From contig QKWP01000041.1 in NCBI GenBank assembly GCA_003550325.1, forward strand, positions 413,212-477,211: a stretch of 64,000 nt of DNA. Reading direction: 5' to 3'. The notes under the pieces were generated by a model. That model made no database searches and had not been told where the DNA came from. It was given only the letters and a program-made list of their open reading frames with translations. The DNA is from Gigaspora rosea. Taxonomy: Eukaryota; Glomeromycota; Glomeromycetes; Diversisporales; Gigasporaceae. This document shows, in pieces, positions 46,190-58,655 of the stretch. The translations under genes and the position numbers were made by a program. How positions within the stretch are numbered: position 1 is the first letter of the stretch; each line of letters begins with the position of its first letter.

Positions 46190-48010
46190 TTTCGTTCGTT
46201 ATAACACTTTGTACTGTATATTAATAAAATAATATTCAAGTAAAAAGTTCTGCAAGGTTGATTTTTAACAAGGAAACAAAGAATTGGAACAGCTATCATA
46301 TTTTTTTTTAACAAAATAATATTCACATCTAAATTAGACCACACAAAGTTAACTTCATCGGTCAGTGGTTTTTTTTAATTTACTGTAAATTAATAGAATA
46401 AAATTTGCATCTAAGATTAGGCAACACCAAATTGATTTTTATTTTGCATTAAATGGAATTTGAAAATGGGTTAGTGAGTTAGGTTTATTTTTTTAATTTA
46501 CTGTATATTAATAAAATAATGTTCATGTAAAAGTTACACAATATTAATTTTCATTTTATGCAACAAGGGCGCCTACTTTTATCACCTGATTTCAGTTTAT
46601 TAGTAGCCCTTACCCCCCCCTAGATATGAAAATTATCAGGTCTTATATATAATTTCCAAAATTTTTGACCCCCCCCCTAGAAAATCAGGTGATAAAAGTA
46701 GGCTCCCCAAGGAAACAAAAAATTGGAATGGCTATCATGGTTTTATTTCTTTTTTTTTAATTTAAATTAATAAAAATATTCACATTTAGATTAGACCATG
46801 CAAAGTTGATTTTTCATTTTGCATTACATGGTTACATGGAATCTGAAAACTTCGGTCGGTCAGTGGTTTTTTTTAATTTACTGCAAATTAAGATTAGATG
46901 ACACAAAATAGAATCTGGAAATGGGTTGGTGAGTTGGGATTTATTTTTTTAATTTACTGTACTGTATATTAATAAAATAATGTTCACGTAAAAAAGTATT
47001 TAAGATTAATTTTTAACAAAGAAACAAAGAATTGGAATGGTTGTCCTTTTTTTTAATTTAAATTAAATTAAAATAATATTCATATCTAGATTAACTACAC
47101 AAAGTTGATTTTTTGTTTTGCATTACACGGAATCTGAAAACTTCAGTTGGTCAGTGGGCTTTTTTTTTTAATATTCTATAAATTGATAGAATAATGTTTG
47201 TATCTAAGATTAGGCATCACAAATTTGATTTTTTATTATGCATTAAATGGAATCAAATAGATCAGTGAGTCAGGTTTATTTTTTTAATTTACTGTACTGT
47301 ATATTGATAAATAATGTTCATGTAAAAAGTTACGAAAGATTAATTTTTCATTTTGCACAATAAGAGAACAAAAAATTTGAATGGCTGTCATGTTTTTTTT
47401 TCTTTTTTTTTAATTTAAATTAATAAAAAATAATCACATCTAAATTAGATCACGCAAAGTTGATTTTTCATTTTGCATTAAATGAGTCTGAAAACTTTGG
47501 TTAGTCGGTGGGGTTTTTTTTAATTTACTGCAAATTAACAAAATAATGTTCATGTAAAAAGGTATATAAGTTAATTTTTAACAAGAAAACAAAGAATTGG
47601 AACGGTTGTCTTTTTTTTTTCAAATTAATAAAATAATATTTATATCTAGATTAACTTTTTTTTTTTTTTTTTTTTAATTCAAATTAATAAAATAATATTT
47701 ATATCTAGATTAACTGCGCAAAGTTGATTTTTTGTTTTGCATTACATGGAATCTGGAAACTTCAGTCAGTTGGTGGGCTTTTTTTTTTTTAATTTACTGT
47801 AAATTGATAGAATAAAATTTGCACTAAAATTAGGCATCACACAATTGATTTTTCATTATGCATTAAATAGAATCTATAATGGATCAGTGAGTCAGGTTTG
47901 TTTTTTTTAATTTATAGTATATTAATAAAATAATGTTTATGTAAAAATTATGCAGGTTAATTTTCATTTTGTGCAACAAGAAAATAAAGAATTGGAATGA
48001 CTGTCATGTT
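46190..48010. repeat. Higher-order satellite: ~105-bp monomers in ~300-bp units
   Basis: Three related monomer types alternate, each with a poly(T)-AATTTA start, an AATTAATAAAATAATGTTCA-like middle and a TTGATTTTTCATTTTGCA-like end. One type ends AAGAATTGGAACGG, one GAAAACTTCGGTCAGT, one GGGTTAGTGAGT. The GTTCATGTAAAA landmark recurs at roughly 230-390 bp spacing about six times. Interrupted by the MITE at 46,567. Confidence 0.75.
46567..46707. mobile_element. 141-bp MITE with CAA target duplication
   Basis: Ends are GGGCGCCTACTTTTATCACC and the complement GGGAGCCTACTTTTATCACC, flanked by CAA (46,564-46,566 and 46,708-46,710). Other satellite units (GCAACAAGAAAATAAAG near 47,975) serve as the empty site. 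Carries two C-runs (CCCCCCCCTAG). PIF/Harbinger-like by its 3-bp duplication and GGG ends. Confidence 0.8.
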
Positions 48011-48448
48011 TTTCCATTAATGATTTCACACAATTAGATTAGACCAATTCGATTCAATGGTTTATATTACCCTCCTTTTAACCCCCTCCTCTCTCTATTA
48101 GTAAAAAAATTTTAGGAGAACATAATGCTGGGTAGAATTAAGACTAGAAATTGTAAGGATATGAAACTTTTTGAGGAGAAAATAATAAACATAAAAGACA
48201 AGCATAGGCAACCTGATAAATAAATTATCAGGGTGAGTATAAAGTTTAATTTTGTTCACTTTAATATTTGCATTTCAAAAAAATATACTGTAATCGTTTA
48301 ATCGTTCAATAATTACTGGTCTAAGTATGAAGTTTAATTTTGTTTGCTTAAAAGTAAAAATCATAAAAACTTCAATACTAACTCAACTATAACTACTGTA
48401 TATACTGCATTAGAAAATAAATTCTGTTGCAGAATTCTATATAGTAAA
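48011..48448. other. Non-coding stretch with a small frame
   Basis: A 33-residue frame from an ATG at about 48,126 (MLGRIKTRNCKDMKLFEEK...) is followed by a GTGAGT donor-like site. Too little to call a gene. Confidence 0.3.
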
Positions 48449-48714
48449 GGGGCACCAGTGGTGCCCACTATACATGAGGACGAAAGCATTTCGGGTTCTA
48501 AAACCTGAAATTAAAATTTGAAGACGAAATTGTTTTTGACCTATTTTACTTGAAAGACGAAATTATTTGATACTTTTTTTAAATAGATGAAATTATAAAG
48601 AACATATCAATATAAATTTTATTTGCTCTTCCTTATAAAAACTTTTGATTTTCTCTAATAAAAACGAAATAGGCTTTTTTAAAAATCAATTTCAGTAGCA
48701 TCACTAGTGCCTAC
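48449..48714. mobile_element. 266-bp MITE
   Basis: Ends are GGGGCACCAGTGGTGCCCAC and the complement GTAGGCACTAGTGATGCTAC, about 20 bp. The interior has repeated GACGAAATT words. The target duplication is ambiguous in A-rich flanks. Confidence 0.55.
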
Positions 48715-48725
48715 AAACACTTGGT

Positions 48726-50020
48726 ACTGTATAAAATTACGTTACAAAATGTTTTCGTAGATAACTTGTGATCTAGTGATCCAATTTTGATGATTTTGGT
48801 ACCATTAGAACCGTCTCATCGAGACGAATCGAATAGTATCAAAATCATCAAATTTGGATCACTGTAGCACAAGAAATTAAAAATTTTATAATTTTTATAA
48901 AATCTTAACGATCTTGATAACCAGTGATCCAAATTTGAAGATTTTGGTACTATTCGATTCATCTCGATGAGACAGTTCTATGGTACCAAAATCATCAAAA
49001 TCAGATTACTAGATTACAAGATATCAACGAAATTGTTTTGTAACATAATTTTATACAGTATAACAATCTTTATATAAATTGTGCTACAAAAGTTTTCATA
49101 GATATCTTGTGTTCTAGTTATCCAATTTTGATGATTTTGGTACCATTAGAACCATCTCATTGAGATGAATCGAATGATACCAAAATTGTTAAATTTAAAT
49201 TACTGTAGCACAATATATTAATGATTTTATAATTTTTATAAAATCTTAACGAACTTGATAACCAGTGATCCAAATTCGATGATTTTGGTACCATTCGATT
49301 CGTCTCGATGAAACAGTTTTGATAGTACCAAAATAATCAAAATTAGATTACTAGATCACAAGATATCTATGAAAACTTTTAGTAACATACCATAAACAGC
49401 CATATAAAAGACCCGGGTCTGTTACATTTTCTTAATTTTAAACCCGATAGTAGACCCGGGGGTCTATTGTATAGATAGGAGTCCAGTACCAGGCAATATA
49501 AATATAGCATATTGGTACAAGTAATATGTTATTTTTACTATTTGAATGTCTATCCTATAGCATACCCAGGTCTTTTATTAGTTTAGATTCTCTAGTATAC
49601 CCGTTTCTCTTAACTTTTCCAAAAATCTCAACCTATACAGTAGACCCAGAGATGATACATGGGGATCTACTATCATGGGTAATCTTTTATATGGCCGTTT
49701 ACGGTAAATTTATACAGTATAACAATCTTTATATAAATTGCTTTACAAACATTTTTCATAAATATCTTGTGATCTAGTGATCCGATTTTAATGATTTTGG
49801 TACCATTAGAACCGTCTCATCAAGACGAATTAACTGGTACCAAAATCATCAAATTTGAATTACTGGTTATCAAGATCATTAAGATTTTATAAAATTATTA
49901 ATATCTTGTGTTATAGTGATCTAAATTTAACAATTTTGGTATCATCCGATTCGTCTCAATGAGATGATTCGAATGGTACCAAAATTGTTAAATTTGGATT
50001 GTTAGATATCTTATAATAGT
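48726..50020. repeat. Tandem array of three foldback MITEs
   Basis: Units at about 48,726-49,060, 49,070-49,724 (enlarged by a nested MITE) and 49,735-50,020. Each is bounded by TATACAGTATAA / CTTTATATAAATTG junctions. Each has outer arms GTTACAAAATGTTTTCGTAG-like and four inverted modules with GATTTTGGTACCATT cores and GTCTCATCGAGAC-type caps. Non-coding. Confidence 0.8.
49390..49704. mobile_element. 315-bp Tc1/mariner-like MITE nested in the foldback array
   Basis: Ends are CCATAAACAGCCATATAAAA and the complement CCGTAAACGGCCATATAAAA, flanked by TA (49,388-49,389 and 49,705-49,706). The neighbouring array units give the empty site (GTAACATAATTTTATACAG). The interior has CCCGGGTCTG / GACCCGGGGGTC words. 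A small + frame at 49,526 is incidental. Confidence 0.8.
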
Positions 50021-50210
50021 TTTTCAAATATTTAATTAAATGGTATAAAGGGTAGCTTATTTTTAAAGTTAAAAATTTTATTATTGTTTTTAATTTAAAA
50101 ATATAGGAGGTTATAGAGATTTTTAAGTTTTTTTGTTTAAAATTAAAAAAGTAACTTATTTTTAGAGTAATATATTTTCAGAAATATTTTTATTATAAGT
50201 TAGATAATAT
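50021..50210. other. AT-rich spacer
   Basis: No feature identified. Confidence 0.4.
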
Positions 50211-50517
50211 GGGACCGTTGCAGTAGAAAGGGCCCAAACTCTCCTAAAAATCAAAATTGAGTTCTTTCAAGATTCGGATTAATCTTGAGATGGGCTAAAC
50301 TTTTCAATTAAAAATGGAAATTGGTTTGCATAATAAAAAATCAAGATATTTTAAAAAAAAACTTTTTAGATGACTTGTACGTCATGAGATTACCCGATAT
50401 AGACAACCAATCAAATCGCACAATTTTTTATTAACCCGGATCAGCCCAAAAAAATAAACACTATTTTCTCAAAATTATATATTTCCGAGTTTCGGCCCTT
50501 TCTACTGCAACGGACCC
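50211..50517. mobile_element. 307-bp MITE with 30-bp inverted ends
   Basis: Ends are GGGACCGTTGCAGTAGAAAG and the complement GGGTCCGTTGCAGTAGAAAG, continuing to about 30 bp. ATAT is on each side, so the duplication could be TA or longer. Non-coding. Confidence 0.75.
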
Positions 50518-50577
50518 ATATATTTGCTTATTTTTAATAAATTTTTATATGTTATATAGTTAAATGCTTATTGATAT

Positions 50578-51072
50578 TGTTATAGAATAGGTTTTTTGTT
50601 AGATATAGAGTAAAGTGAAGCTTTACAATTTTACAGTTTTACAGTTTTACAGTTTTACAATTTTAAGTTTTACAGTTTTACAGTTTTACAGTTTTATAGT
50701 TTTATTACTTTGCTTTATTGTTTTATTGTTTTATTGCTTTATTGTTTTATTGTTTTCCCAAAGATATATAAACCCTAGCTTATCCCTTCTTAACTAGAGA
50801 ATTTGTTCTCTGCAATTCTTTAGTTATAGGAATTCTTTAGATACAGAAACCTTTAGATAGTCTTGTAGCAAAGTCTTGTAACGTACTTAAATAAAATATA
50901 CCTTTGCCCAACTAAATACACTTCTGTTCTTTGAGTAAAATATATTAAACTGCCATAGTGAGAAAACATTCCACTTCCACACTGCTTTATATCTTCTCTG
51001 ACCCTATAAGATCTCTGTTGCCATGTACTATGTTGCTAGTGGTATATTAAGAAGGCTATACCGCTTGTAACA
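50578..51072 (+). mobile_element. LTR of an LTR retrotransposon
   Basis: Runs from TGTTATAGAATAGG to GCTTGTAACA, with TG...CA and TGTTA/TAACA ends, 495 bp. Contains a TTTTACAG minisatellite near its start, a possible TATA box (AGATATATAAA, about 50,762) and an AATAAAATATA polyadenylation-like word (about 50,890). Related to the LTR copies at 30,031 (reverse) and 57,943/58,656. Sequence beginning TTTTGGTGCC follows directly and may be the start of an internal region. No recognisable retroviral-type domains are seen in this window. Confidence 0.65.
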
Positions 51073-51480
51073 TTTTGGTGCCTTCTGGCAGAATGTAGCA
51101 AAAACAATTGGATCGTATTAAAAACTGTTGGAAATATTAAAAACAGCCAGAACTTTTAGGACCTTCTTCTCCTCCTCCTTAAAAATTAAGGTAGCCAGAA
51201 ACATTGTTCAAATATTGAAGAGTGGAAACATTAAGTTGAATCCTCTCCTTCTTTTTCTTTTGAAAAAGATTATTTCTTTTATTTACGTCTAACTATTACC
51301 AATGAGTAATAGCTTTTGGTTTTTCTGTTGAATTAAAAGAGATTTATTCAGAAGAGCATACTTGAAGGCTCTTGCTTTTGTAGCACTAGTATTTTTCTGT
51401 CGAATTGAAAGAGATTCATTCAGAAGAGCATACTTGAAGCCTCTGCTTTTGTAGCACCCTATTTAGTTATTTAGTTTTTT
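51073..51480 (+). other. Presumed leader after the LTR, with a 70-bp duplication
   Basis: Two adjacent units (about 51,319-51,389 and 51,391-51,458) share AGAAGAGCATACTTGAAG and CTTTTGTAGCAC. No protein domain recognised. Confidence 0.5.
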
Positions 51481-51820
51481 TTAGACACAGTTTAATAGTT
51501 TATTAATGAAAAAATCTTATGAAATGAAAAACCTCCCACCTTCTTAAAATTTGGTTCTCACCAAATCTCCAACTCTACAAAATCCCAAATCTACCACATT
51601 CTATATCAACTTCACATTCCCTTAAACCCAACCACACAAATTCCAAATTCATCCAAACCCTACTGTTACCACAAACCCAATTTCATTAAAATCTGACTAT
51701 ATTAAACCCAACTTTACAAATCTGTCTCCAAGTACCCAATATATATATAGTACAACAAAAACGTTTCATTATTTATTATTTACTTATCTCTTTAGTTAAT
51801 ATATTTAAATTTAATTGCTG
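51481..51820. other. Non-coding C-rich strand segment
   Basis: CCCAACC/CCAAATC-type words (about 51,535-51,740) without frames; no element assigned. Confidence 0.35.
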
Positions 51821-52340
51821 ATCCGGATAAGATCGCCACAATTTCCATATTAGGATTTGGGGCAAAACTCCTATGATATTAACTATATGCTCAAATCTGG
51901 TGCCACTCTAATGAAAAGTATTTTTTTATTAAGTTAACAGCTCATATTAATTAATTGAAAGTTGTAGAGCTCACTGAGCCGCATCTAATGGCAGTTAGAT
52001 CATCCAAATCGGTCTAGTGGATGACAGGATATCATCGAAAAACGATTGGCCGACTATATAAAATTTTTAGTTGTTTTATATGGAATTTTACATAGTCGGC
52101 CAAACGTTTTCAACGATATCTTGCCATTCACCAGGCCGATTTGGATGATCTAACCACCGTTAGATGCGCCTCAGTGAGCTCTACAACTTTTAATTAATTT
52201 ACATGAGCTGTTAACTTAATAAAAAAATAATTTTCATTGGAGTGGCGCCAGATTTCAGCATATAATAAAAGTTTATATTGTACCTATCCCCAAAATTTAC
52301 TATTGTCCCAATATAGTAATTCTGCTGATCTTATCCGGAT
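51821..52340. mobile_element. 520-bp foldback MITE with ATCCGGATAAG ends
   Basis: Ends ATCCGGATAAGATC and GATCTTATCCGGAT. The interior is a long palindrome: CTCATATTAATTAATTGAAAG and its partner, GAGCTCACTGAGC / GCCTCAGTGAGCTC caps, modules with GTTAGATCATCCAAATCGGT, and a TTGGCCGACTATATAAAATT inverted centre. Non-coding. Uses the same module layout as the GGTACC and GATCTACTAG families. Confidence 0.75.
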
Positions 52341-52468
52341 AATTAATTAATACATTTACCCAACCCAAACCTACTTCTAATTTCTAATCTCTAACCCAGC
52401 TATTTTAAAAATTCACTATCTTTAAACCGATCTCTAGACAACGTTCCTATCTACCTTACCCTCATAAC

Positions 52469-53226
52469 AGGACCCCGAATAATCTACGTAAGGTTATTTT
52501 TGAGCATCATAGTAAAAATTTTTTGGTTAGCGGTTTTGGTTTAGTATATATAAGCTACATTTCACACATTAGATCAAACTTTCACATATCTTTATCTTTT
52601 TTTGAAATACAACGTCTCTAAAAAAAAAAAAAAAAANNNNNNNNNNNNNNNNNNNNNNNNNNNNNNNNNNNNNNNNNNNNNNNNNNNNNNNNNNNNNNNN
52701 NNNNNNNNNNNNNNNNNNNNNNNNNNNNNNNNNNNNNNNNNNNNNNNNNNNNTTCTCTAAAAAAAAAAAAAAAAATTTTTTTAAAAGTTCAAAATCTCTT
52801 AAGCCCATTTGATCCATAAGCTACCAAGGATCACAAATATATATACCACAAATTGAGCCAAAAAACTTAAAAAAAAAAAAAAAAGCCATTTTGACCAATT
52901 TTTATCACTCCCTTTTTACCTCTCTCTCCCTTTTTTATCTCTCTTACCCTTTTACCCCTTTCTCTCTTTTACTCCTTTCTTTTTTTTACCTGCCGGATTA
53001 CTATTATAGCCCAGATTTTTTATTAGCACATTTCAAATATAACTGATAACATTTATAAATATTACCCCCATTAGCATTCTTTAAAATATACCTATTTTGC
53101 TATTTAGCAGATTTCAAATATAATCTTTTTCTCCAATACCTACTTTTCAAATATAACCTTTTTTGAAAAACGGCCCTCCATTAGCTATTTTTCAACTATG
53201 ACATTACATCGATTATTCGGGGTCCT
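52469..53226. mobile_element. hAT-like MITE, AGGACCCCG family, with assembly gap
   Basis: Ends AGGACCCCGAATAATC and GATTATTCGGGGTCCT, flanked by the perfect 8-bp duplication CTCATAAC (52,461-52,468 and 53,227-53,234). The nominal 758-bp length includes the N run. No coding frame is visible. Confidence 0.85.
52637..52752. other. Assembly gap
   Basis: A run of N flanked on both sides by CTCTAAAAAAAAAAAAAAAA, so the gap is a homopolymer/repeat collapse point. True length unknown. Confidence 0.95.
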
Positions 53227-55145
53227 CTCATAACCCTAAATCTAACATAACTTATGAATATACCTCTAACCCCCAACCCTTTGTTTCAAGCTTATATCTA
53301 AACCCGCCTTTCACTACTTATTCATTCCAAATAATCTGATTCTTACCTCTAAGCTTAGCCCTAAACGTTTATCCCTTATAATCTAATCCTACTTCTACCT
53401 ATTAAATTAATTAATCTTAAACCCGAATCTATCTTAATAGTCTATCACTATTACTCTATATTTTAATCCCGAAACCCAACTCTCTCTACTAACCCTACAA
53501 CTTTATCTTTTCTACAATTCAAAGCAGACGTAATACGATTATCCATATAGTTGCTCTCTTTGAAAAATTCCAAGTTGAACAACCAAGTCCGTAAATGATC
53601 TGTCGAATTTAAACTACCAGCACTCTTAATTAAAAAGAAGATAGTCAAATTCCAAGCATGAACCCAGCAAGTTAGATTCACCAAAATCCCGTTCGATTCA
53701 GAAATTTCAATTTATGCAATGCCTCGGTACTCCAAAGATCCCGTCCTCTAATCTAGAAAAGAAGAAGATAAATAAATATACGAATATTAATAGAGACAAA
53801 ATCTATACTTAACCTGAAAATCCAAGTCATACCCAAGAAGCCAGTCAGATCAATTTGATCATTTCAGTTGCACTGACACCCACATCAATAATTTTGTCCA
53901 TTAATCGTTTCAAAGAATTAATCAAATCCTAACTATAAATCCGAATCTATCCTGACAATCTAACTCTACCCACCTGATCCTAAATCACAAACCTAGTCCT
54001 AAAATGCTAACAACCCAATTTCTAGCACATATCTACCTAAACTCCGTTTTCAACCCCCTAGGTCTACTCCAAATTTTATCCCCTTATAAATAGAAATCCG
54101 ATTTCTAATATCCCTTTCCATTTTCTTATTTTAACCCAAAACCTAACTGTAATCAAAAATTGGTAAAACAAGAAAACAAAGATTGTAACCAAGCTGGCAG
54201 GAAAAGCTCATGCATCAAAGACACATCCCAACCTTCAAGAAATGATAAAATTTTATTATCATCACTATGAATAGAACAGGAAAAAAATTTGAATTTGAAT
54301 TCTATTCTATCTGGCCACCTAGCTAAAACTTGAGACCTTTTTCTCAAGGTTTATAGTCTCCAATCCCAAATTTGAACGACCAAGATTTTAAATGATTCAT
54401 CAAATGTAATTCACTGCCTGGTACCTTCGAATGAATTCTGAAATAGATTGATCCAAAAGCCCCCAAGCAGAAAAACAAGACCCAGGATTAGTAAACAGCT
54501 CTACGAAAAAAAAAAAAAAGAGTAAAAGAGAAGAGAATTTATACCTAACATCTAATCCCAGATACTACCTGTTACACTCTAAGGAGACCGATTCGTTCTT
54601 CCAGAAGTTCAAGGAAAATTTTTGTTAAAAAAAATATACAAATAAATTGTTATTAATTTTGGCAATCATAGTCAAAAAAAAATCAGTTTACCTACCTAAT
54701 GACTTGGTTACCATTCCCTATATCTGGTGAACTTATTGAAGATTTCAGTCCATCCTGCAAGACCTAGAGAAGTTCCTCGAAGATCAAGTTCCAAGGCCGA
54801 ATCCAACCTTTCAAATACGATCAAATTTTCAGGACCAAGGCTATCGAATAACCACCTAGTTTCGGACCCAGTAACTTCATATCCAATGAGGCCAAAAAGT
54901 AGGACCGGGAAAGACAAGACAAAATCCATATGCCAAAAAAAAAATTGTCAAATTAGTATAGCACCCCCAAAATATCAAAGACAAGATAACAACAATAAGA
55001 TACCTATATGGCAACTCATTGATGAAGCTACTACTCCTATAACCAAACTCAGGCCCAAGAACCTGTAGAAAAAGACAAGAAATTAGATAAAGAATATTTT
55101 TCAAGTTAAAAAAAAAATAATAATAAATAATAAAAATGATACTTA

Positions 55146-55442
<297 letters not shown>

Positions 55443-55631
55443 TTAAATAATTTTTAATTAAAATGTATTATTTTGAAATTTATTAGTAATAAGGGAAGTG
55501 CAGTAAATTATGTGATTAGGGTTTACATAGGTCCTAACCCCCCTCCCCCAAGTGTTAGGACTATTGACCAATCAAATTTTATAATATTTAAAAAAATCTC
55601 AAAAACGTCTTTGGCCTGAAAATAAGCTACC

Positions 55632-56503
<872 letters not shown>

Positions 56504-57190
56504 TCAAAACACAAGCCCACATCTGAAGAAACAAGATATTTCCAATCGTCAAGTATCAAATTCTAGACCCAGGACCCAACGAAGCAAGATAACCCAAGGA
56601 CGAAAGAGACTAATAAAGAAGACAAGTATATATATAGACAATAAAAAAAAAAAAATCCATATAGACTATAAACCTGGGCCAAGTTCCAGACTCAAGACCT
56701 AACAAAAAAGTCCCAACGAAGGATGCAAGATTCATAAAAAGACAAGACAAGACTACTGAAGCTGCAGAGCTAAATAAACTAGCCAAGTAAGAAGATCTAA
56801 CGAAGTAAAGACAATCAGACATAACTGACTGACAAAGACTTAATACCAAGGCTACATGGACGGCAAAACTCACGATCATAAGAATGCTGAGGTCGAAACG
56901 AAACCTAAAAGAACAAATTAACTGCGAAAACTTTTGAAGGCAGAAAAATAGAGCCACCCCAAAACAGAGAAAATTAAAAATGGCACCTACCTCAATAATG
57001 CACACCTGTACTAACAACGAAATCGTAAGACTTCGACCAACAAGTGAAAGAAAACTCTAATACTAAGAAATAACGACATCGAAATGAGTATACAATAGAG
57101 ACCTTGATACCAACTACAACGACGAATTCCACAAACTCCAAAAAGCAACGACTCCAATATTTAACTACAACTCCACGGTTACACAATCGA

Positions 57191-57942
57191 TATTCAAAAA
57201 AAAAGAAAGAAAAGTATTAGCATGTATAAATCAGAAAAATTATTAATTTAATATTACACATGATCTTCTAGTGTAACATAATGACTACACTATGATGATG
57301 ACCAACAGAACATGTACTATGAAACGTGATCGAAACTAAAAGCTGTAATCGCGAAAAATTTATACTAACAGTTACTCGTATTATTTTACTTCGGAGCTAC
57401 ACAAAGCATCCAACAAATATTGAAACAGTTAATCGAAAAGAAATGAAACCAACTAACAATAGACAAAGACTTTAACAAATTTGATACTTTATACTTAAAA
57501 ATTTTAGATACAAAAACCATAAAACTTAGAAGCTAATTTTAGACAAATTAATAAGAAAAGTTTGGAGACCTCACAACTCTTAAGGGGAAAAAGCAACAAG
57601 GAAATTACCAAAGCACATGTTGAGCAAAATTTTTGCTTATGAACAATACAGTTACAAAATCAAAATAGACAAAATACTAGGAACAGAAACCAACTCAGGT
57701 ACACTGATTACCTAGACAATAGAATTCAAAATAGAAACTTCTATTCTTTAGCCTCAAACCTTAGCCACATCTATTAAATTAATCATGTGCTAAAACAAAG
57801 CAAAGAAACTATCAAAGGTCCCAAAATTTAATGAAGTACTAGATACAGGTATGAATTTTATATAGTATAATTTTCTTTAATAATTTTTCAAAAGTTATTA
57901 GATTTAGGAACTCACGAAGTTCGTTCTTAAAAGAAACAGAAA
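57191..57942. other. Non-coding region
   Basis: Mixed-composition sequence with no convincing gene or element. Confidence 0.4.
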
Positions 57943-58428
57943 TGTTATAGAATAGGTTTCTTGTTAGATACAGAGTAAAGTGGAGTTTTACAGTTTTACA
58001 GTTTTACAGTTTTACAGTTTTACAGTTTTACAGTTTTATAGTTTTACAGTTTTACAGTTGTTTTACAGTTTTACAGTTTTACAGTTTTACAGTTTTATAG
58101 GTTTATTACTTTGCTTTATTGCTTTATTGTTTATTGCTTTGTTGTTTTATTGCTTTCCAAAAGATATATAAAGAAACCCTAGCTTTTATCCCTCCTTAAC
58201 TAGAGGATTTGTTCTCTGCGATTCTTTAGTTATAGGAATTCTTTAGGCACAGAAACCTTTAGATAGTCTTGTAGCAAAGTCTTGTAATGTACTTAAATAG
58301 AATACCTTTGCCCAACTAAATACACTTCTGTTCTTTGAGTAAAATATATCGAACTGCTATAGTAAGGAAACATTCTACTTCTACACTACATCATATCTTC
58401 TTTGACCCTACAAGATCTCTGTTGCAAT
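57943..58428 (+). mobile_element. Partial LTR, first copy
   Basis: TGTTATAGAATAGG start, TTTTACAG minisatellite (about 57,978-58,100), and the same body as the LTR at 50,578 up to GATCTCTGTTGC. Related but closer to the 58,656 copy, with which it appears identical. Confidence 0.6.
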
Positions 58429-58477
58429 ATTAATAAAATGCTTGCTTAGAGCTATTATAAAAATTTCTAAAGACTGA

Positions 58478-58654
58478 CTAATATATTGGAGGGCTGTACC
58501 GGTGATCACAAGTAGGATTGACATGCGAAGCTTGGACCAGAGGGTTTAAATAGGCAATTCCCTAGTCGGGTTGTAGGTATGGCAACTAGTGTAGAACATT
58601 CGGGCGGACTACTTAAATTAGACAACCAAAAGTTGTACGTGTGGCTAGTTGTAC
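58478..58654 (+). mobile_element. 3'-part fragment of the long SINE family
   Basis: GACTGACTAATATATTGGAG, GGGTTTAAATAGGCAATTCC and GGTATGGCAACTAGTGTAG match the full SINE copies. The fragment ends at the single N. Confidence 0.65.
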
Positions 58655-58655
58655 N
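58655..58655. other. Single-N contig join
   Basis: The 561 bases from 57,944 to 58,504 recur, apparently unchanged, at 58,656-59,216 immediately after this N. Together with the N at 2,216 this points to unmerged overlapping contig ends. Confidence 0.75.

Noticed and set aside
48126-48228. 33-residue frame followed by a donor-like GTGAGT
   Set aside because: Too short, with no second exon, acceptor or homology that I recognise.
57980-58171. 63-residue repeat protein rich in YSFTVLQF, present twice
   Set aside because: It is the TTTTACAG minisatellite of an LTR read in one frame; the second copy is part of a suspected false duplication.
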